From the NCBI GenBank assembly GCA_038025085.1, contig CM076154.1, positions 25,038,501 to 25,102,500 of the forward strand: DNA of 64,000 nt. The letters are read 5' to 3'. This DNA comes from Tetragonia tetragonoides. Lineage: Eukaryota; Streptophyta; Magnoliopsida; Caryophyllales; Aizoaceae. How positions within the stretch are numbered: position 1 is the stretch's first letter; each line of letters starts with the position of its first letter. The translations under genes and the position numbers were made by a program. Positions 26,370-41,247 of the stretch are shown piece by piece. A model generated the notes under the pieces. That model had not been told where the DNA came from and made no database searches. It saw only the letters and a list, made by a program, of their open reading frames with translations.

Positions 26370-29300
26370 ATATTAAGAGAAAACACCCAAAAGCTTTGTT
26401 TGCATTCATTGGAGTGAGAAACTACACCAAGGATGTTTACAAGTACAAACAAGCTTCAACTCAAAATTTTGAATGTATTCACAATCAAATGAATGCAAAT
26501 AAAGCATTTGGGTGCTTTCTCTTAATATATGACACAAAAGAACTCAATCTCTTTCACCCTAGATGTAAGAGCTGTTAAAACGCGTAAATGCATTCAAAAG
26601 GTGGAGTTAAAGCTTGTTTGTACTTGTAAATATCCTTGGTGTAGTTTCTCACTCAAATGAATGCAAACAAACATTTGGGTGCTTTCTCTTAAATGAATGC
26701 AAACAAAGCATTTGAGTTCTTTTGTGTTGTATATTAAGAGAAGACACCCAAATGCTTTGTTTGCATTCATTTGAATGAGAAACTACACCAAGGATGTTTA
26801 CAAGTACAAACAAGCTTTAACTCCACCTTTTGAATGCATTTACGCGATTTAGCAGCTCTTTCATCTAGGGTGAAAGAGATTGAGTTCTTTTGTGTTGTAT
26901 ATTAAGAGAAAGCACCCAAATGCTTTGTTTGCATTCATTTGAGGGAGAAACTACACCAAGGATGTTTACAAGTACAAACAAACTTCAACTCAAGCTTTTG
27001 AATGTATTTACGCGTTTTAAAACCTCATATGACTAGGGTGAAAGAGATTGAGTTGTTTTGTGTTGTATATTAAGAGAAAGCACCCAAATGTTTTGTTTGC
27101 ATTCATTTGAGTGAGAAACTACACCAAGGATGTTTACAAGTACAAACAAGCTTTAACTCCACCTTTTGAATGCATTTACGCGTTCTAAGAGCTCATATGA
27201 CTAGGGTGAAAAAGATTCAAATCTTTTGTGTTGTACATTAAGAGAAAGCAACCAAAAGCTTTGTTTGCATTCATTTCAGTGAGAAACTACACGAAGAATG
27301 TTTACAAGTACAAACAAGCTTTAACTCAATCTTTTTATAGCATATACGCGTTTTAAAACCTCATACGACTAGGGTGAAAGAGATTGAGTTCTTTTGTGTT
27401 GTATATTAAGAGAAAGCACCCAAATGCTTTGTTTGCATTCATTTAAGTGAGAAACTACACCTAGGATGTTTACAAGAACAAAAAAGCTTCAACTCAACCT
27501 TTTGAATGTATTTACGCGTTTTAACAGCTCTTACGACTAGGGTGAAAGTGCTTGAGGTCTTTTGTGTTGTATATTAAGAGAAAGCACCCAAATGCTTTGT
27601 TTGCATTCATTTGAGTGAGAAACTACAGTAAGGATGTTTACAACTACAAACAAGCTTTAACTCCACCTTTTGAATGCATTTACGCGTTTAAAAAGCTCAT
27701 ATGACTAGGGTGAAAAAGATTGAGTTCTTTTGTGTTGTATATTAAGAGAAAGCACCCAAATGCTTTGTTTGCATTCATTTGAGTGAGAAACTACACCAAG
27801 GATGTTTACAAGCACAAACAAGCTTTAACTCCACCTTTTGAATGTATTTACGCGTTTTAACAGCTCTTACGATTAGGGTGAAAGAGATTGAGGTCTTTTG
27901 TGTTGTATATTAAGAGAAAGCACCCAAATGCTTTGTTTGCATTCATTTGAGTGAGAAACTACACCAAGGATGTTTACAAGTACAAACAAGCTTCAACTAA
28001 AGCTTTAGAATGTATTTACGTGTTTGAACAGCTCTTACGAGTAGGGTGAGAGAGATTGAGTTCTTTTCTGTTGTTTATTAAGAGAAAGCACACAAATTCT
28101 TTGTGTGCAATCATTTGAGTGAGAAACTACACCAAGGATGTTTACAAGTACAAACAAGCGTCAACTCAAGCTTTTTATTGAATTTAAGTGTTTTAAAAGC
28201 TCTTACGACTAGGGTGAAAGAGATTGAGTTCTTTTGTGTTGTATATTAAAAGAAAGAACACAAATGCTTTGTTTGCATTCATTTGAGTGAGGAACTACAC
28301 CAAGAATGTTTACAAGTACAAACAAGCTTCAACTCAAGCTTTGAATGCATTTACGCCTTTTAAAAGCTCATATTACTAGGGTGAAAAAGATTGAGTTCTT
28401 TCGTGGTGTATATTAAGAGAAAGCACCCAAATGCTTTGTTTGCATTCATTTGAGTGAGGAACTACACCAAGAATTTTTACAAGTACAAACAAGCTTTGAA
28501 TGCATTTACGCCTTTTAAAAGCTCATATGACTAGGGTGAAAAAGATTGAGTTCTTTCGTGTTGTATATTAAGAGAAAACACCCAAAAGCTTTGTTTGCAT
28601 TCATTGGAGTGAGAAACTACACCAAGGATGTTTACAAGTACAAACAAGCTTCAACTCAAAATTTTGAATATATTCACAATCAAATGAATGCAAATAAAGC
28701 ATTTGGGTGCTTTCTCTTAATATATGACACAAAAGAACTCAATCTATTTCACCCTAGATGTAAGAGCTGTTAAAACGCGTAAATGCATTCAAAAGGTGGA
28801 TTTAAAGCTTGTTTGTACTTGTAAACATCCTTGGTGTAGTTTCTCACTAAAATGAATGCAAACAAAGCATTTGGGTGCTTTCTCTTAATATACAACACAA
28901 AAGAACTCAAATCTCTTTCACCCTAATCGTATGAGGTTTTAAAACGCGTAAATGCTTTCAAAAGCTTGAGTTGAAGCTTGTTTGTACTTGTAAACATCCT
29001 TGGTGTAGTTTCTCCCTCAAATGAATGCAAACAAAGCATTTGGGTGCTTTCTGTTAATATACAACACAAAAGAACTCAATCTCTTTCACCCTAGATGTAA
29101 GAGCTGTTAAAACGCGGAAATGCATTCAAAAGGTGGAGTTAAAGCTTGTTTGTACTTGTAAACATCCTTGGTGTAGTTTCTCACTCAAATGAATGCAAAC
29201 AAAGCATTTGGGTTGCTTTCTCTTTATATACCACACAAAAGAACTCAATTACTTTCACCCAAGTCATAAGAGCTTTCAAAATGCGTAAATGCATTCAAAA

Positions 29301-31022
29301 GCTTGAGTTGAAACTTGTTTGTACTTGTAAACATTCTTGGTGTAGTTTCTCCCTCAAATGAATCCAAACAAAGCATTTGGGTGCTTTCTCTTAATATACA
29401 ACACAAAAGAACTCAATATCTTTCACCCTAGATGTAAGACCTGTTAAAACGCGTAAATGCATGCAAAAGGTGGAGTTAAAGCTTGTTTTTACATGTAAAC
29501 ATACTTGGTGTAGTTTCTCACTCAAATGAATGCAAACAAAGCATTGGGTGCTTTCTCTTAATATACAACACAAAAGACCTCAATCTCTTTCACCCAAATC
29601 GTCAGAGCTGTTAAAACGCGTAAATACATTCAAAAGCTTGAGTTGAAGCTTGTTTGTACTTGTAAACATCCTTGGTTAAGTTTCTCACTCAAATGGATGC
29701 AAACAAAGCTTTTGGTTGCTTTGTATGCATTCTTTTGAGTGAGAAACTACACCAAGGATGTTTACAAGTACAAGCAAGCTTCAACTCAAGCTTTTTATTG
29801 CATTTAAGCATTTTAACAGCTCATATGACTAGGGTGAAAGAGATTGCGTTCTATTGTGTTGTATATTAAGAGAAATCACCCAAATGGTTTGTTTGCATTC
29901 ATTTGAGTGAGAAACTACACCAAGGATGTTTACAAGTACAAACAAGTTTCAACTCCAGCTTTTGAATGCATTTACGCGTTTTAACAGCTCTTACGACTAG
30001 GCGAAAAGAGATTGAGTTCTTTTGTGTTGTATATTAAGAAAAAGCTCGGAAATGTTTTGTTTACATTCATTTGAGTGTGAAACTACCCCAAGGATGTTTA
30101 CAACTACAAACAAGCTTGAACTCAAGCTTTTGAATGCATTTAAGCGTTTTAAAAGCTCATACGACAAGGGTGAAAGAGATTGAGTTCTTTTGTGTTGTAT
30201 ATTAAGACAACGCACCCAAATGCTTTGTTTAGCATTCATTTGAGTGAGAAACTTAACCAAAGATGTTTACAAGTACAAACAAGCTTCAACTCAAGCTTTT
30301 AAATGCATTTACGCGTTTTAAAACCTCATATAACTAGGGTGAAAGAGATAGAGTTCTTTTGTGTTGTATGTTAAGAGAAATCACACAAATGCTTTGTTTG
30401 CATTCATTTGAGTGAGAAACTACACCAAGGATGTTTACAAGTACAAAAAAGCTTCAACTCCAGCTTTTGAATGCATTTACGCGTTTTAAAACCGAAAAGA
30501 GATTGAGTTCTTTGTGTTGTATATTAAGAAAAAGCTCGCAAATGCTTTGTTTAAATTCATTTGAGTGTGAAACTACACCAAGGATGTTTACAACTACAAA
30601 CAGGCTTCAACTCAAGCTTTTGAATGCATTTACGCGTTTTAAAAGCTCATACGACAAGGGTGAAAGAGATTGAGGTCTTTTATGTTGTATATTAAGAGAA
30701 AGCACCCAAATGAATTTAAAATTTTGAGTTGAAGCTTGTTTGTACTTGTAAACACATACTTGTTCAAATCATTTAATACACAAAAGACCTCAATCTCTTT
30801 CACACAAATGCAAACAAACCTAGTCGTGTTTTAACACCCTAGTCATTTGAGTGAGAAACTACACCAAGGATGTTTACAAGTACAAACAAGCTTCAACTGA
30901 AGCTTTTGAATGTATTTACGCATTTTAACAGCTCTTACAACTAGGGTGAAAGAGATTGAGTTCTTTTGTGTTGTATATTAAGAGAAAGCACACAAATGCT
31001 TTATTTGCATTCATTTGATTGT
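26370..31022. repeat. R/F mosaic, left part of copy B
   Basis: Counterpart of 4337-8989, with the same strand blocks. R runs to about 26473, F to 26713, R to 28673, F to 29721, R to 30711, degenerate F to 30844, then R. At the sites compared, including the TATTCACAATCAAATG junctions and the GGTTGCTTTGTATGC switch, it is identical to copy A. Confidence 0.88.
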
Positions 31023-34000
31023 GAAACTACCCCAAGGATGTTTACAACTACAAAAAAGCTTGAACACAAGCTTTTGAATGCATTTACGCGTTTTAAAAGC
31101 TCATACGACAAGGGTGAAAGAGATTGAGTTCTTTTGTGTTGTATATTAAGAGAACGCACCCAAATATTTTCTTTGCATTCATTTGAGTGAGAAACTACAC
31201 CAAAGATGTTTACAAGTTCCAACAAGCTTCACCTCAAGCTTTTGAATGTATTTACGCGTTTTAAAAGCTCATATTACAAGGGTGAAAGAGATTGAGGTCT
31301 TTTGTGTTGTATATTAAGAAAAAGCACCCAAATGCTTTTTTTGCATTCATTTGAGTGAGAAACTTAACCAAGGATTCTTACAAGTACCAACAAGCTTCAA
31401 CATAAGCTTTTGAATGCATATACGCGTTTTAAAACGTCATACGACTTGGGTGAAAGAGATTGAGTTCTTTTATGTTGTATTTTCAGAGGAAGCACCCAAA
31501 AACTTTGTTTGCATTCATTTGAGTGAGAAACTACACCAAGGATGTTTACAAGTACAAACAAGCTTCAACTCAAGCTTTTGAATGCATTTACACATTTTAG
31601 CAGCTCTTACAACTAGGGTGAAAGAGATTAAGTTCTTTTGTGTTGTATATTAAGAAAAAGCTCGCAAATGCTTTGTTTACATTCAATTGAGTGTGAAACT
31701 ACCCCAAGGATGTTTACAACTACAAAAAGCTTGAACTCAAGCTTTTGAATGCATTTAAGCGTTTTAAAAGCTCATACGACAAGGGTGAAAGAGATTGTGT
31801 TCTTTTGTGTTGTATATTAAGAGAACGCACCCAAAAGCTTTGTTTGCATTCATTGGAGTGAGAAACTACACCAATGATGTTTACAAGTACAAACAAGCTT
31901 CAACTCAAGCTTTTGAATGTATTTACGCGTTTTAAAACCTCATACGACAAGGGTGAAAGAGATTGAGGTCTTTTGTGTTGTATATTAAAAGAAAGCACCC
32001 AAATGCTTTGTTTGCGTTCATTTGAGTGAGAAACTACACCAAGGATGTTTACAAGCACAAACAAGCTTTAACTCCACTTTTTGAATGCATTTACGCATTT
32101 TAACAGCTCTTACAACTAGGGTGAAAGAGATTGAGTTCTTTTGTGTTGTATATTAAGAGAAATCACCCAAATGGTTTGTTTGCATTCATTTGAGTGAGAA
32201 GCTACACCAAGGATGTTTACAAGTACAAACAAGTTTCAACTCAAGCTTTTGAATGTATTTACGCGTTTTAACAGCTCTTACGACTAGGCGAAAAGAGATT
32301 GAGTTCTTTTGTGTTGTATATTAAGAAAAAGCTCGCAAATGCTTTGTTTACATTCATTTGAGTGGAAACTACAAACAAGCTTGAACTCAGGCTTTTGAAT
32401 GCATTTAAGCGTTTTAAAAGCTCATACGACAAGGGTGAAAGAGATTTAGTTCTTTTGTGTTTTATATTAAGAGAACGCACCCAAATGCTTTGTTTGCATT
32501 CATTTGAGTGAGAAACTTACCCAAGGATGTCTACAAGTACAAACAAGCTTCAACTCAAGCTTTTGAATGTATTTACGCGTTTTAACAGCTCTTACGATTA
32601 GGGTAAGAGAGATTGAGGTCTTTTTTGTTGTATATTAAGAGAAAGCACCCAAATGCTTTGTTTGCATTCATTTGAGTGAGAAACTACACCATGGATGTTT
32701 ACAAGTACAAACAAGCTTTAACTCCACCTTTTGAATGCATTTACGCGTTTTAACAGCTCTTACATCTAGGGTGAAAGAGATTGAGTTCTTTTGTGTTGTA
32801 CATTAAGAGAAAGCACCCAAATGCTTTGTTTGCATTCATTTCAGGGAGAAACTACACCAAGGATGTTTAAAAGAACAAACAAGCTTCAACTCAAGCTTTT
32901 AAAAGCATTTACGCGTTTTAAAACCTCATACGACTAGGGTGAAAGAGATTGAGGTCTTTTGTGTTGTATATTAAGAGAAAGCACCCAAATGCTTTATTTG
33001 CATTTACGCGTACAACACAAGTACTTGTATTTACAAAAATTAAGAGAAATTCATATGAGCCCTTGACGCGTAAATGAATGCAAATGCATCTGGGTGAAAG
33101 AGTTTGAGTTCTTTTGTGTTGTATATTAAGAGAAAGCACCCAAATGCTTGAATTATACATTTAAGAGAAACTACACCAAGGATGTCTACAAGTACAAACA
33201 AGCTTCAACTCCACCTACTCAAGTTTGTCCGTTTTAAAATCTCTTTCACCCAAACACGTTTTGAGCTATACGGGTGTAAGAACTCAAATGCATTTACGCG
33301 TTCAGAACGCACTCAAAAGTCTTTTGTTCTAGTTTCTCACTCAAATGAATACAACACAAGCTTGAACTCCACCTTTTGAATGCATTACATGTAAACATCA
33401 TTGGGGTAGTTTCACACTCAAATGAATGTAAACAAAGCATTTGCGAGCTTTTTCTTAATATAAAACACAAAAGAACTCAATCTCTTTTCGCCTAGTGGTA
33501 AGAGCTGTTAAAACGCCTAAATGCATTCAAAAGCTTGAGTTGAACCTTGTTTGTACTTGTAAACATCCCTGGTGTAGTTTCTCACTCAAATGAATTCAAA
33601 CAAACCATTTGGGTGATTTCTCTTAATATACAACACAAAAGAACTCAACCTCTTTCACCCTAGATGTAAGAGCTGTTAATACGCGTAAATGCATTCAAAA
33701 GATGGAGTTAAAGCTTGTTTGTACTTGTAAACATCCTTGATGTAGTTTCTCCCTCAAATGAATGCAAACAAAGCATTTGGGTGCTTTCTCTTAATATACA
33801 ACACAAAAGAACTCAATCTCTTTCACCCTAGATGTAAGAGCTGTTAAAAGGCGTAAATGCATTCAAAAGATGGCGTTAAAGCTTGCTTGTACTTGTAAAC
33901 ATCCTTGGTGTAGTTTCTCACTCAAATGAATGCAAACAACGCATTTGGGTGCTTTCTCTTAATATACAACACAAAAGACCTCAATCTCTTTCACCCTAGT

Positions 34001-36227
34001 CAGGAGATTTTAAAACGCGTAAATACATTCAAAAGGTTGGTTTGAAGCTTGTTGGTACTTGTAAACATCCTTGGTTATGTTTCTCACTCAAATGAATGCA
34101 AACAAAGCATTTGGGTGCTTTCTCTTAATATACAACACAAAAGAACTCAATCTTTTTCACCCTAGTCATATGAGCTTTTAAAACGCGTAAATGCATTCAA
34201 AAGCTTGAGTTGAAGCTTGTTTGTATTTGAAAAAAGATTGAGTTCTTTTGTGTTGTATATTAAGAGAACGCACCCAAATGTTTTCTTTGCATTCATTTGA
34301 GTGACAAACTACACCAATGATGTTTACAAGTACCAACAAGCTTCAACTTAAGCTTTTGAATGCATATACGCGTTTTAAAACCTCATACGACTAGGGTGAA
34401 AGAGTTTGAGTTCTTTTGTGTTGTATTTTCAAAGAAAGCACCCAAAAGCTTTGTTTGCATTCATTGGAGTGACAAACTGCACGAAGGATGTTTACAAGTA
34501 CAAACAAGCTTCAACTCAAGCTTTTGAATGTATTTACGCGTTTTAACAGCTCTTACGACTAGGGTGAAAGAGATTGAGTTCTTTTCTGTTGTATATTAAG
34601 AGAAAGCACACAAATGCTTTATTTGCATTCATTTGATTGTGAATACATTCAAAATTTTGAGTTGAAGCTTGTTTGTACTTGTAAACATCCTTGGTATAGT
34701 TTCTCACTCCAATGAATGCAAACAAAGCTTTTGGGTGCTTTCTCTGAAAATACGACACAAAAGAACTCAATCTCTTTCACCCTTGTCGTAAGAGCTGTTA
34801 AAACGCGTAAATGCATTCAAAAGGTGGAGTTAAAGCTTGTTTGTACTTGTAAACAGCCTTGGTGTAGTTTCTCACTCAAATGAATTCAAACAAAGCATTT
34901 GGGTGCTTTCTCTTAATATACAACACAAAAGACCTCAATCTCTTTCACCCTAGTCATATGAGCTTTTAAAACGCGTAAATGCATTCAAAAGCTTGAGTTG
35001 AATCTTGTTTGTACTTGTAAACATTCTTGGTGTAGTTTCTTACTGAAATGAATGCAAACAAAGCTTTTGGGTGCTTTCTCTTAAAATACAACACACAAGA
35101 ACTAAATCTTTTTTCACCCTAGTCATATGAGCTTTTAAAACGCGTAAATGCATTCAAAAGCTTGAGTTGAAGCTTGTTTGTACTTGTAAACATTCTTGGT
35201 GTAGTTTCTGACTCAAATGAATGCAAAGAAAACATTTGGGTGCGTTCTCTTAATATACAACACAAATGAACTCAATCACTTTCACCCTTGTCGTATGAGC
35301 TTTTAAAACGCTTAAATGCATTCAAAAGCTTGAGTTCAAGCTTGTTTGTAGTTGTAAACATCCTGGGGGTAGTTTCACACTCAAATGAATGCAAACAAAG
35401 CATTTGGGTGCTTTCTCTTAAGCTTGAGTTGAAGCTTGTTTGTACTTGTAAACACAAAAGAGATTGAGTTTCTCACTCCAATGAATGCAAACAAAGCTTT
35501 TCGATGCTTTCTCTTAATATACAACAGAAAAGAACTCATGCTTTTTCACCCTAGTCATATGAGCTTGTAAAACACGTAAATGCATTCAAAAGCTTGAGTT
35601 GAAGCTTGTTTGTACTTTTAAACATCCTGGGTGTAGTTTCTCACTATTAGGAATGCAAATTAATGTAAATCAATTGCAATATAGGAGCTTTGGAATGCAT
35701 TTACGCGTTTTGAATGCATTTACGCGTTTTAACAGCTCTTACGACAAGGGTGAAAGAGATTGAGGTCTTTTGTGTTTTATGCATTTACGCGTTTTAAAAG
35801 CTCATATGACTAGGGTGAAAAAGTTTGAGTTCTTTCGTGTTGTATATTAAGAGAAAGCACCCAAATTCTTTGTTTGCATTCATTTGAGTGAGAAACTTAA
35901 CCAAGGATGTTTACAAGTACAAACAAGCTTCAACTCAAGCTTGAAAAAGCATTTACGCGTTTTAAAAGCTCATATGACTAGGGTGAAAGAGATTGAGGTC
36001 TTTTGTGTTGTATATTAAGAGAAAGCACCCAAATGCTTTGTTTACATTCATTTGAATGAGAAACTACACCAAGGATTTTTACAAGTACAAACATGCTTCA
36101 ACTCAAGCTTTTGAATGCATTTACGCATTTTAACAGCTCTTACAACTAGGGTGAAAGAGATTGAGTTCTTTTGTGTTTTATATTAAGAAAAAGCTCGCAA
36201 ATGCTTTGTTTACATTCATTTGAGTGT
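31023..36227. repeat. 5,205-bp higher-order repeat, unit H1 of copy B
   Basis: Carries all five H1 private variants: AATCACTTTCACCC near 35271, GCTTGCTTGTAC near 33881, TAGTCAGGAG near 33998, CTTTGTTTGC near 32823 and CAAAAAAGCTTG near 31052. It is therefore the direct copy of H1 and not of H2 or H3. Confidence 0.9.
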
Positions 36228-39200
36228 GAAACTACCCCAAGGATGTTTACAACTACAAACAAGCTTGAACACAAGCTTTTGAATGCATTTACGCGTTTTA
36301 AAAGCTCATACGACAAGGGTGAAAGAGATTGAGTTCTTTTGTGTTGTATATTAAGAGAACGCACCCAAATATTTTCTTTGCATTCATTTGAGTGAGAAAC
36401 TACACCAAAGATGTTTACAAGTTCCAACAAGCTTCACCTCAAGCTTTTGAATGTATTTACGCGTTTTAAAAGCTCATATTACAAGGGTGAAAGAGATTGA
36501 GGTCTTTTGTGTTGTATATTAAGAAAAAGCACCCAAATGCTTTTTTTGCATTCATTTGAGTGAGAAACTTAACCAAGGATTCTTACAAGTACCAACAAGC
36601 TTCAACATAAGCTTTTGAATGCATATACGCGTTTTAAAACGTCATACGACTTGGGTGAAAGAGATTGAGTTCTTTTATGTTGTATTTTCAGAGGAAGCAC
36701 CCAAAAACTTTGTTTGCATTCATTTGAGTGAGAAACTACACCAAGGATGTTTACAAGTACAAACAAGCTTCAACTCAAGCTTTTGAATGCATTTACACAT
36801 TTTAGCAGCTCTTACAACTAGGGTGAAAGAGATTAAGTTCTTTTGTGTTGTATATTAAGAAAAAGCTCGCAAATGCTTTGTTTACATTCAATTGAGTGTG
36901 AAACTACCCCAAGGATGTTTACAACTACAAAAAGCTTGAACTCAAGCTTTTGAATGCATTTAAGCGTTTTAAAAGCTCATACGACAAGGGTGAAAGAGAT
37001 TGTGTTCTTTTGTGTTGTATATTAAGAGAACGCACCCAAAAGCTTTGTTTGCATTCATTGGAGTGAGAAACTACACCAATGATGTTTACAAGTACAAACA
37101 AGCTTCAACTCAAGCTTTTGAATGTATTTACGCGTTTTAAAACCTCATACGACAAGGGTGAAAGAGATTGAGGTCTTTTGTGTTGTATATTAAAAGAAAG
37201 CACCCAAATGCTTTGTTTGCGTTCATTTGAGTGAGAAACTACACCAAGGATGTTTACAAGCACAAACAAGCTTTAACTCCACTTTTTGAATGCATTTACG
37301 CATTTTAACAGCTCTTACAACTAGGGTGAAAGAGATTGAGTTCTTTTGTGTTGTATATTAAGAGAAATCACCCAAATGGTTTGTTTGCATTCATTTGAGT
37401 GAGAAGCTACACCAAGGATGTTTACAAGTACAAACAAGTTTCAACTCAAGCTTTTGAATGTATTTACGCGTTTTAACAGCTCTTACGACTAGGCGAAAAG
37501 AGATTGAGTTCTTTTGTGTTGTATATTAAGAAAAAGCTCGCAAATGCTTTGTTTACATTCATTTGAGTGGAAACTACAAACAAGCTTGAACTCAGGCTTT
37601 TGAATGCATTTAAGCGTTTTAAAAGCTCATACGACAAGGGTGAAAGAGATTTAGTTCTTTTGTGTTTTATATTAAGAGAACGCACCCAAATGCTTTGTTT
37701 GCATTCATTTGAGTGAGAAACTTACCCAAGGATGTCTACAAGTACAAACAAGCTTCAACTCAAGCTTTTGAATGTATTTACGCGTTTTAACAGCTCTTAC
37801 GATTAGGGTAAGAGAGATTGAGGTCTTTTTTGTTGTATATTAAGAGAAAGCACCCAAATGCTTTGTTTGCATTCATTTGAGTGAGAAACTACACCATGGA
37901 TGTTTACAAGTACAAACAAGCTTTAACTCCACCTTTTGAATGCATTTACGCGTTTTAACAGCTCTTACATCTAGGGTGAAAGAGATTGAGTTCTTTTGTG
38001 TTGTACATTAAGAGAAAGCACCCAAATGCTTTATTTGCATTCATTTCAGGGAGAAACTACACCAAGGATGTTTAAAAGAACAAACAAGCTTCAACTCAAG
38101 CTTTTAAAAGCATTTACGCGTTTTAAAACCTCATACGACTAGGGTGAAAGAGATTGAGGTCTTTTGTGTTGTATATTAAGAGAAAGCACCCAAATGCTTT
38201 ATTTGCATTTACGCGTACAACACAAGTACTTGTATTTACAAAAATTAAGAGAAATTCATATGAGCCCTTGACGCGTAAATGAATGCAAATGCATCTGGGT
38301 GAAAGAGTTTGAGTTCTTTTGTGTTGTATATTAAGAGAAAGCACCCAAATGCTTGAATTATACATTTAAGAGAAACTACACCAAGGATGTCTACAAGTAC
38401 AAACAAGCTTCAACTCCACCTACTCAAGTTTGTCCGTTTTAAAATCTCTTTCACCCAAACACGTTTTGAGCTATACGGGTGTAAGAACTCAAATGCATTT
38501 ACGCGTTCAGAACGCACTCAAAAGTCTTTTGTTCTAGTTTCTCACTCAAATGAATACAACACAAGCTTGAACTCCACCTTTTGAATGCATTACATGTAAA
38601 CATCATTGGGGTAGTTTCACACTCAAATGAATGTAAACAAAGCATTTGCGAGCTTTTTCTTAATATAAAACACAAAAGAACTCAATCTCTTTTCGCCTAG
38701 TGGTAAGAGCTGTTAAAACGCCTAAATGCATTCAAAAGCTTGAGTTGAACCTTGTTTGTACTTGTAAACATCCCTGGTGTAGTTTCTCACTCAAATGAAT
38801 TCAAACAAACCATTTGGGTGATTTCTCTTAATATACAACACAAAAGAACTCAACCTCTTTCACCCTAGATGTAAGAGCTGTTAATACGCGTAAATGCATT
38901 CAAAAGATGGAGTTAAAGCTTGTTTGTACTTGTAAACATCCTTGATGTAGTTTCTCCCTCAAATGAATGCAAACAAAGCATTTGGGTGCTTTCTCTTAAT
39001 ATACAACACAAAAGAACTCAATCTCTTTCACCCTAGATGTAAGAGCTGTTAAAAGGCGTAAATGCATTCAAAAGATGGCGTTAAAGCTTGTTTGTACTTG
39101 TAAACATCCTTGGTGTAGTTTCTCACTCAAATGAATGCAAACAACGCATTTGGGTGCTTTCTCTTAATATACAACACAAAAGACCTCAATCTCTTTCACC

Positions 39201-41247
39201 CTAGTCATGAGATTTTAAAACGCGTAAATACATTCAAAAGGTTGGTTTGAAGCTTGTTGGTACTTGTAAACATCCTTGGTTATGTTTCTCACTCAAATGA
39301 ATGCAAACAAAGCATTTGGGTGCTTTCTCTTAATATACAACACAAAAGAACTCAATCTTTTTCACCCTAGTCATATGAGCTTTTAAAACGCGTAAATGCA
39401 TTCAAAAGCTTGAGTTGAAGCTTGTTTGTATTTGAAAAAAGATTGAGTTCTTTTGTGTTGTATATTAAGAGAACGCACCCAAATGTTTTCTTTGCATTCA
39501 TTTGAGTGACAAACTACACCAATGATGTTTACAAGTACCAACAAGCTTCAACTTAAGCTTTTGAATGCATATACGCGTTTTAAAACCTCATACGACTAGG
39601 GTGAAAGAGTTTGAGTTCTTTTGTGTTGTATTTTCAAAGAAAGCACCCAAAAGCTTTGTTTGCATTCATTGGAGTGACAAACTGCACGAAGGATGTTTAC
39701 AAGTACAAACAAGCTTCAACTCAAGCTTTTGAATGTATTTACGCGTTTTAACAGCTCTTACGACTAGGGTGAAAGAGATTGAGTTCTTTTCTGTTGTATA
39801 TTAAGAGAAAGCACACAAATGCTTTATTTGCATTCATTTGATTGTGAATACATTCAAAATTTTGAGTTGAAGCTTGTTTGTACTTGTAAACATCCTTGGT
39901 ATAGTTTCTCACTCCAATGAATGCAAACAAAGCTTTTGGGTGCTTTCTCTGAAAATACGACACAAAAGAACTCAATCTCTTTCACCCTTGTCGTAAGAGC
40001 TGTTAAAACGCGTAAATGCATTCAAAAGGTGGAGTTAAAGCTTGTTTGTACTTGTAAACAGCCTTGGTGTAGTTTCTCACTCAAATGAATTCAAACAAAG
40101 CATTTGGGTGCTTTCTCTTAATATACAACACAAAAGACCTCAATCTCTTTCACCCTAGTCATATGAGCTTTTAAAACGCGTAAATGCATTCAAAAGCTTG
40201 AGTTGAATCTTGTTTGTACTTGTAAACATTCTTGGTGTAGTTTCTTACTGAAATGAATGCAAACAAAGCTTTTGGGTGCTTTCTCTTAAAATACAACACA
40301 CAAGAACTAAATCTTTTTTCACCCTAGTCATATGAGCTTTTAAAACGCGTAAATGCATTCAAAAGCTTGAGTTGAAGCTTGTTTGTACTTGTAAACATTC
40401 TTGGTGTAGTTTCTGACTCAAATGAATGCAAAGAAAACATTTGGGTGCGTTCTCTTAATATACAACACAAATGAACTCAATCTCTTTCACCCTTGTCGTA
40501 TGAGCTTTTAAAACGCTTAAATGCATTCAAAAGCTTGAGTTCAAGCTTGTTTGTAGTTGTAAACATCCTGGGGGTAGTTTCACACTCAAATGAATGCAAA
40601 CAAAGCATTTGGGTGCTTTCTCTTAAGCTTGAGTTGAAGCTTGTTTGTACTTGTAAACACAAAAGAGATTGAGTTTCTCACTCCAATGAATGCAAACAAA
40701 GCTTTTCGATGCTTTCTCTTAATATACAACAGAAAAGAACTCATGCTTTTTCACCCTAGTCATATGAGCTTGTAAAACACGTAAATGCATTCAAAAGCTT
40801 GAGTTGAAGCTTGTTTGTACTTTTAAACATCCTGGGTGTAGTTTCTCACTATTAGGAATGCAAATTAATGTAAATCAATTGCAATATAGGAGCTTTGGAA
40901 TGCATTTACGCGTTTTGAATGCATTTACGCGTTTTAACAGCTCTTACGACAAGGGTGAAAGAGATTGAGGTCTTTTGTGTTTTATGCATTTACGCGTTTT
41001 AAAAGCTCATATGACTAGGGTGAAAAAGTTTGAGTTCTTTCGTGTTGTATATTAAGAGAAAGCACCCAAATTCTTTGTTTGCATTCATTTGAGTGAGAAA
41101 CTTAACCAAGGATGTTTACAAGTACAAACAAGCTTCAACTCAAGCTTGAAAAAGCATTTACGCGTTTTAAAAGCTCATATGACTAGGGTGAAAGAGATTG
41201 AGGTCTTTTGTGTTGTATATTAAGAGAAAGCACCCAAATGCTTTGTT
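36228..41247. repeat. 5.2-kb higher-order repeat, second and last unit of copy B
   Basis: Has H2/H3-type bases at the diagnostic sites and the intact TATATTAAGAGAAATC near 37358, so that part descends from H2 (H3 has the one-base deletion). Its right end passes into the same truncated flank as H3. The simplest reading is an H2/H3 hybrid made by unequal exchange anywhere right of the deletion site. Confidence 0.85.
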
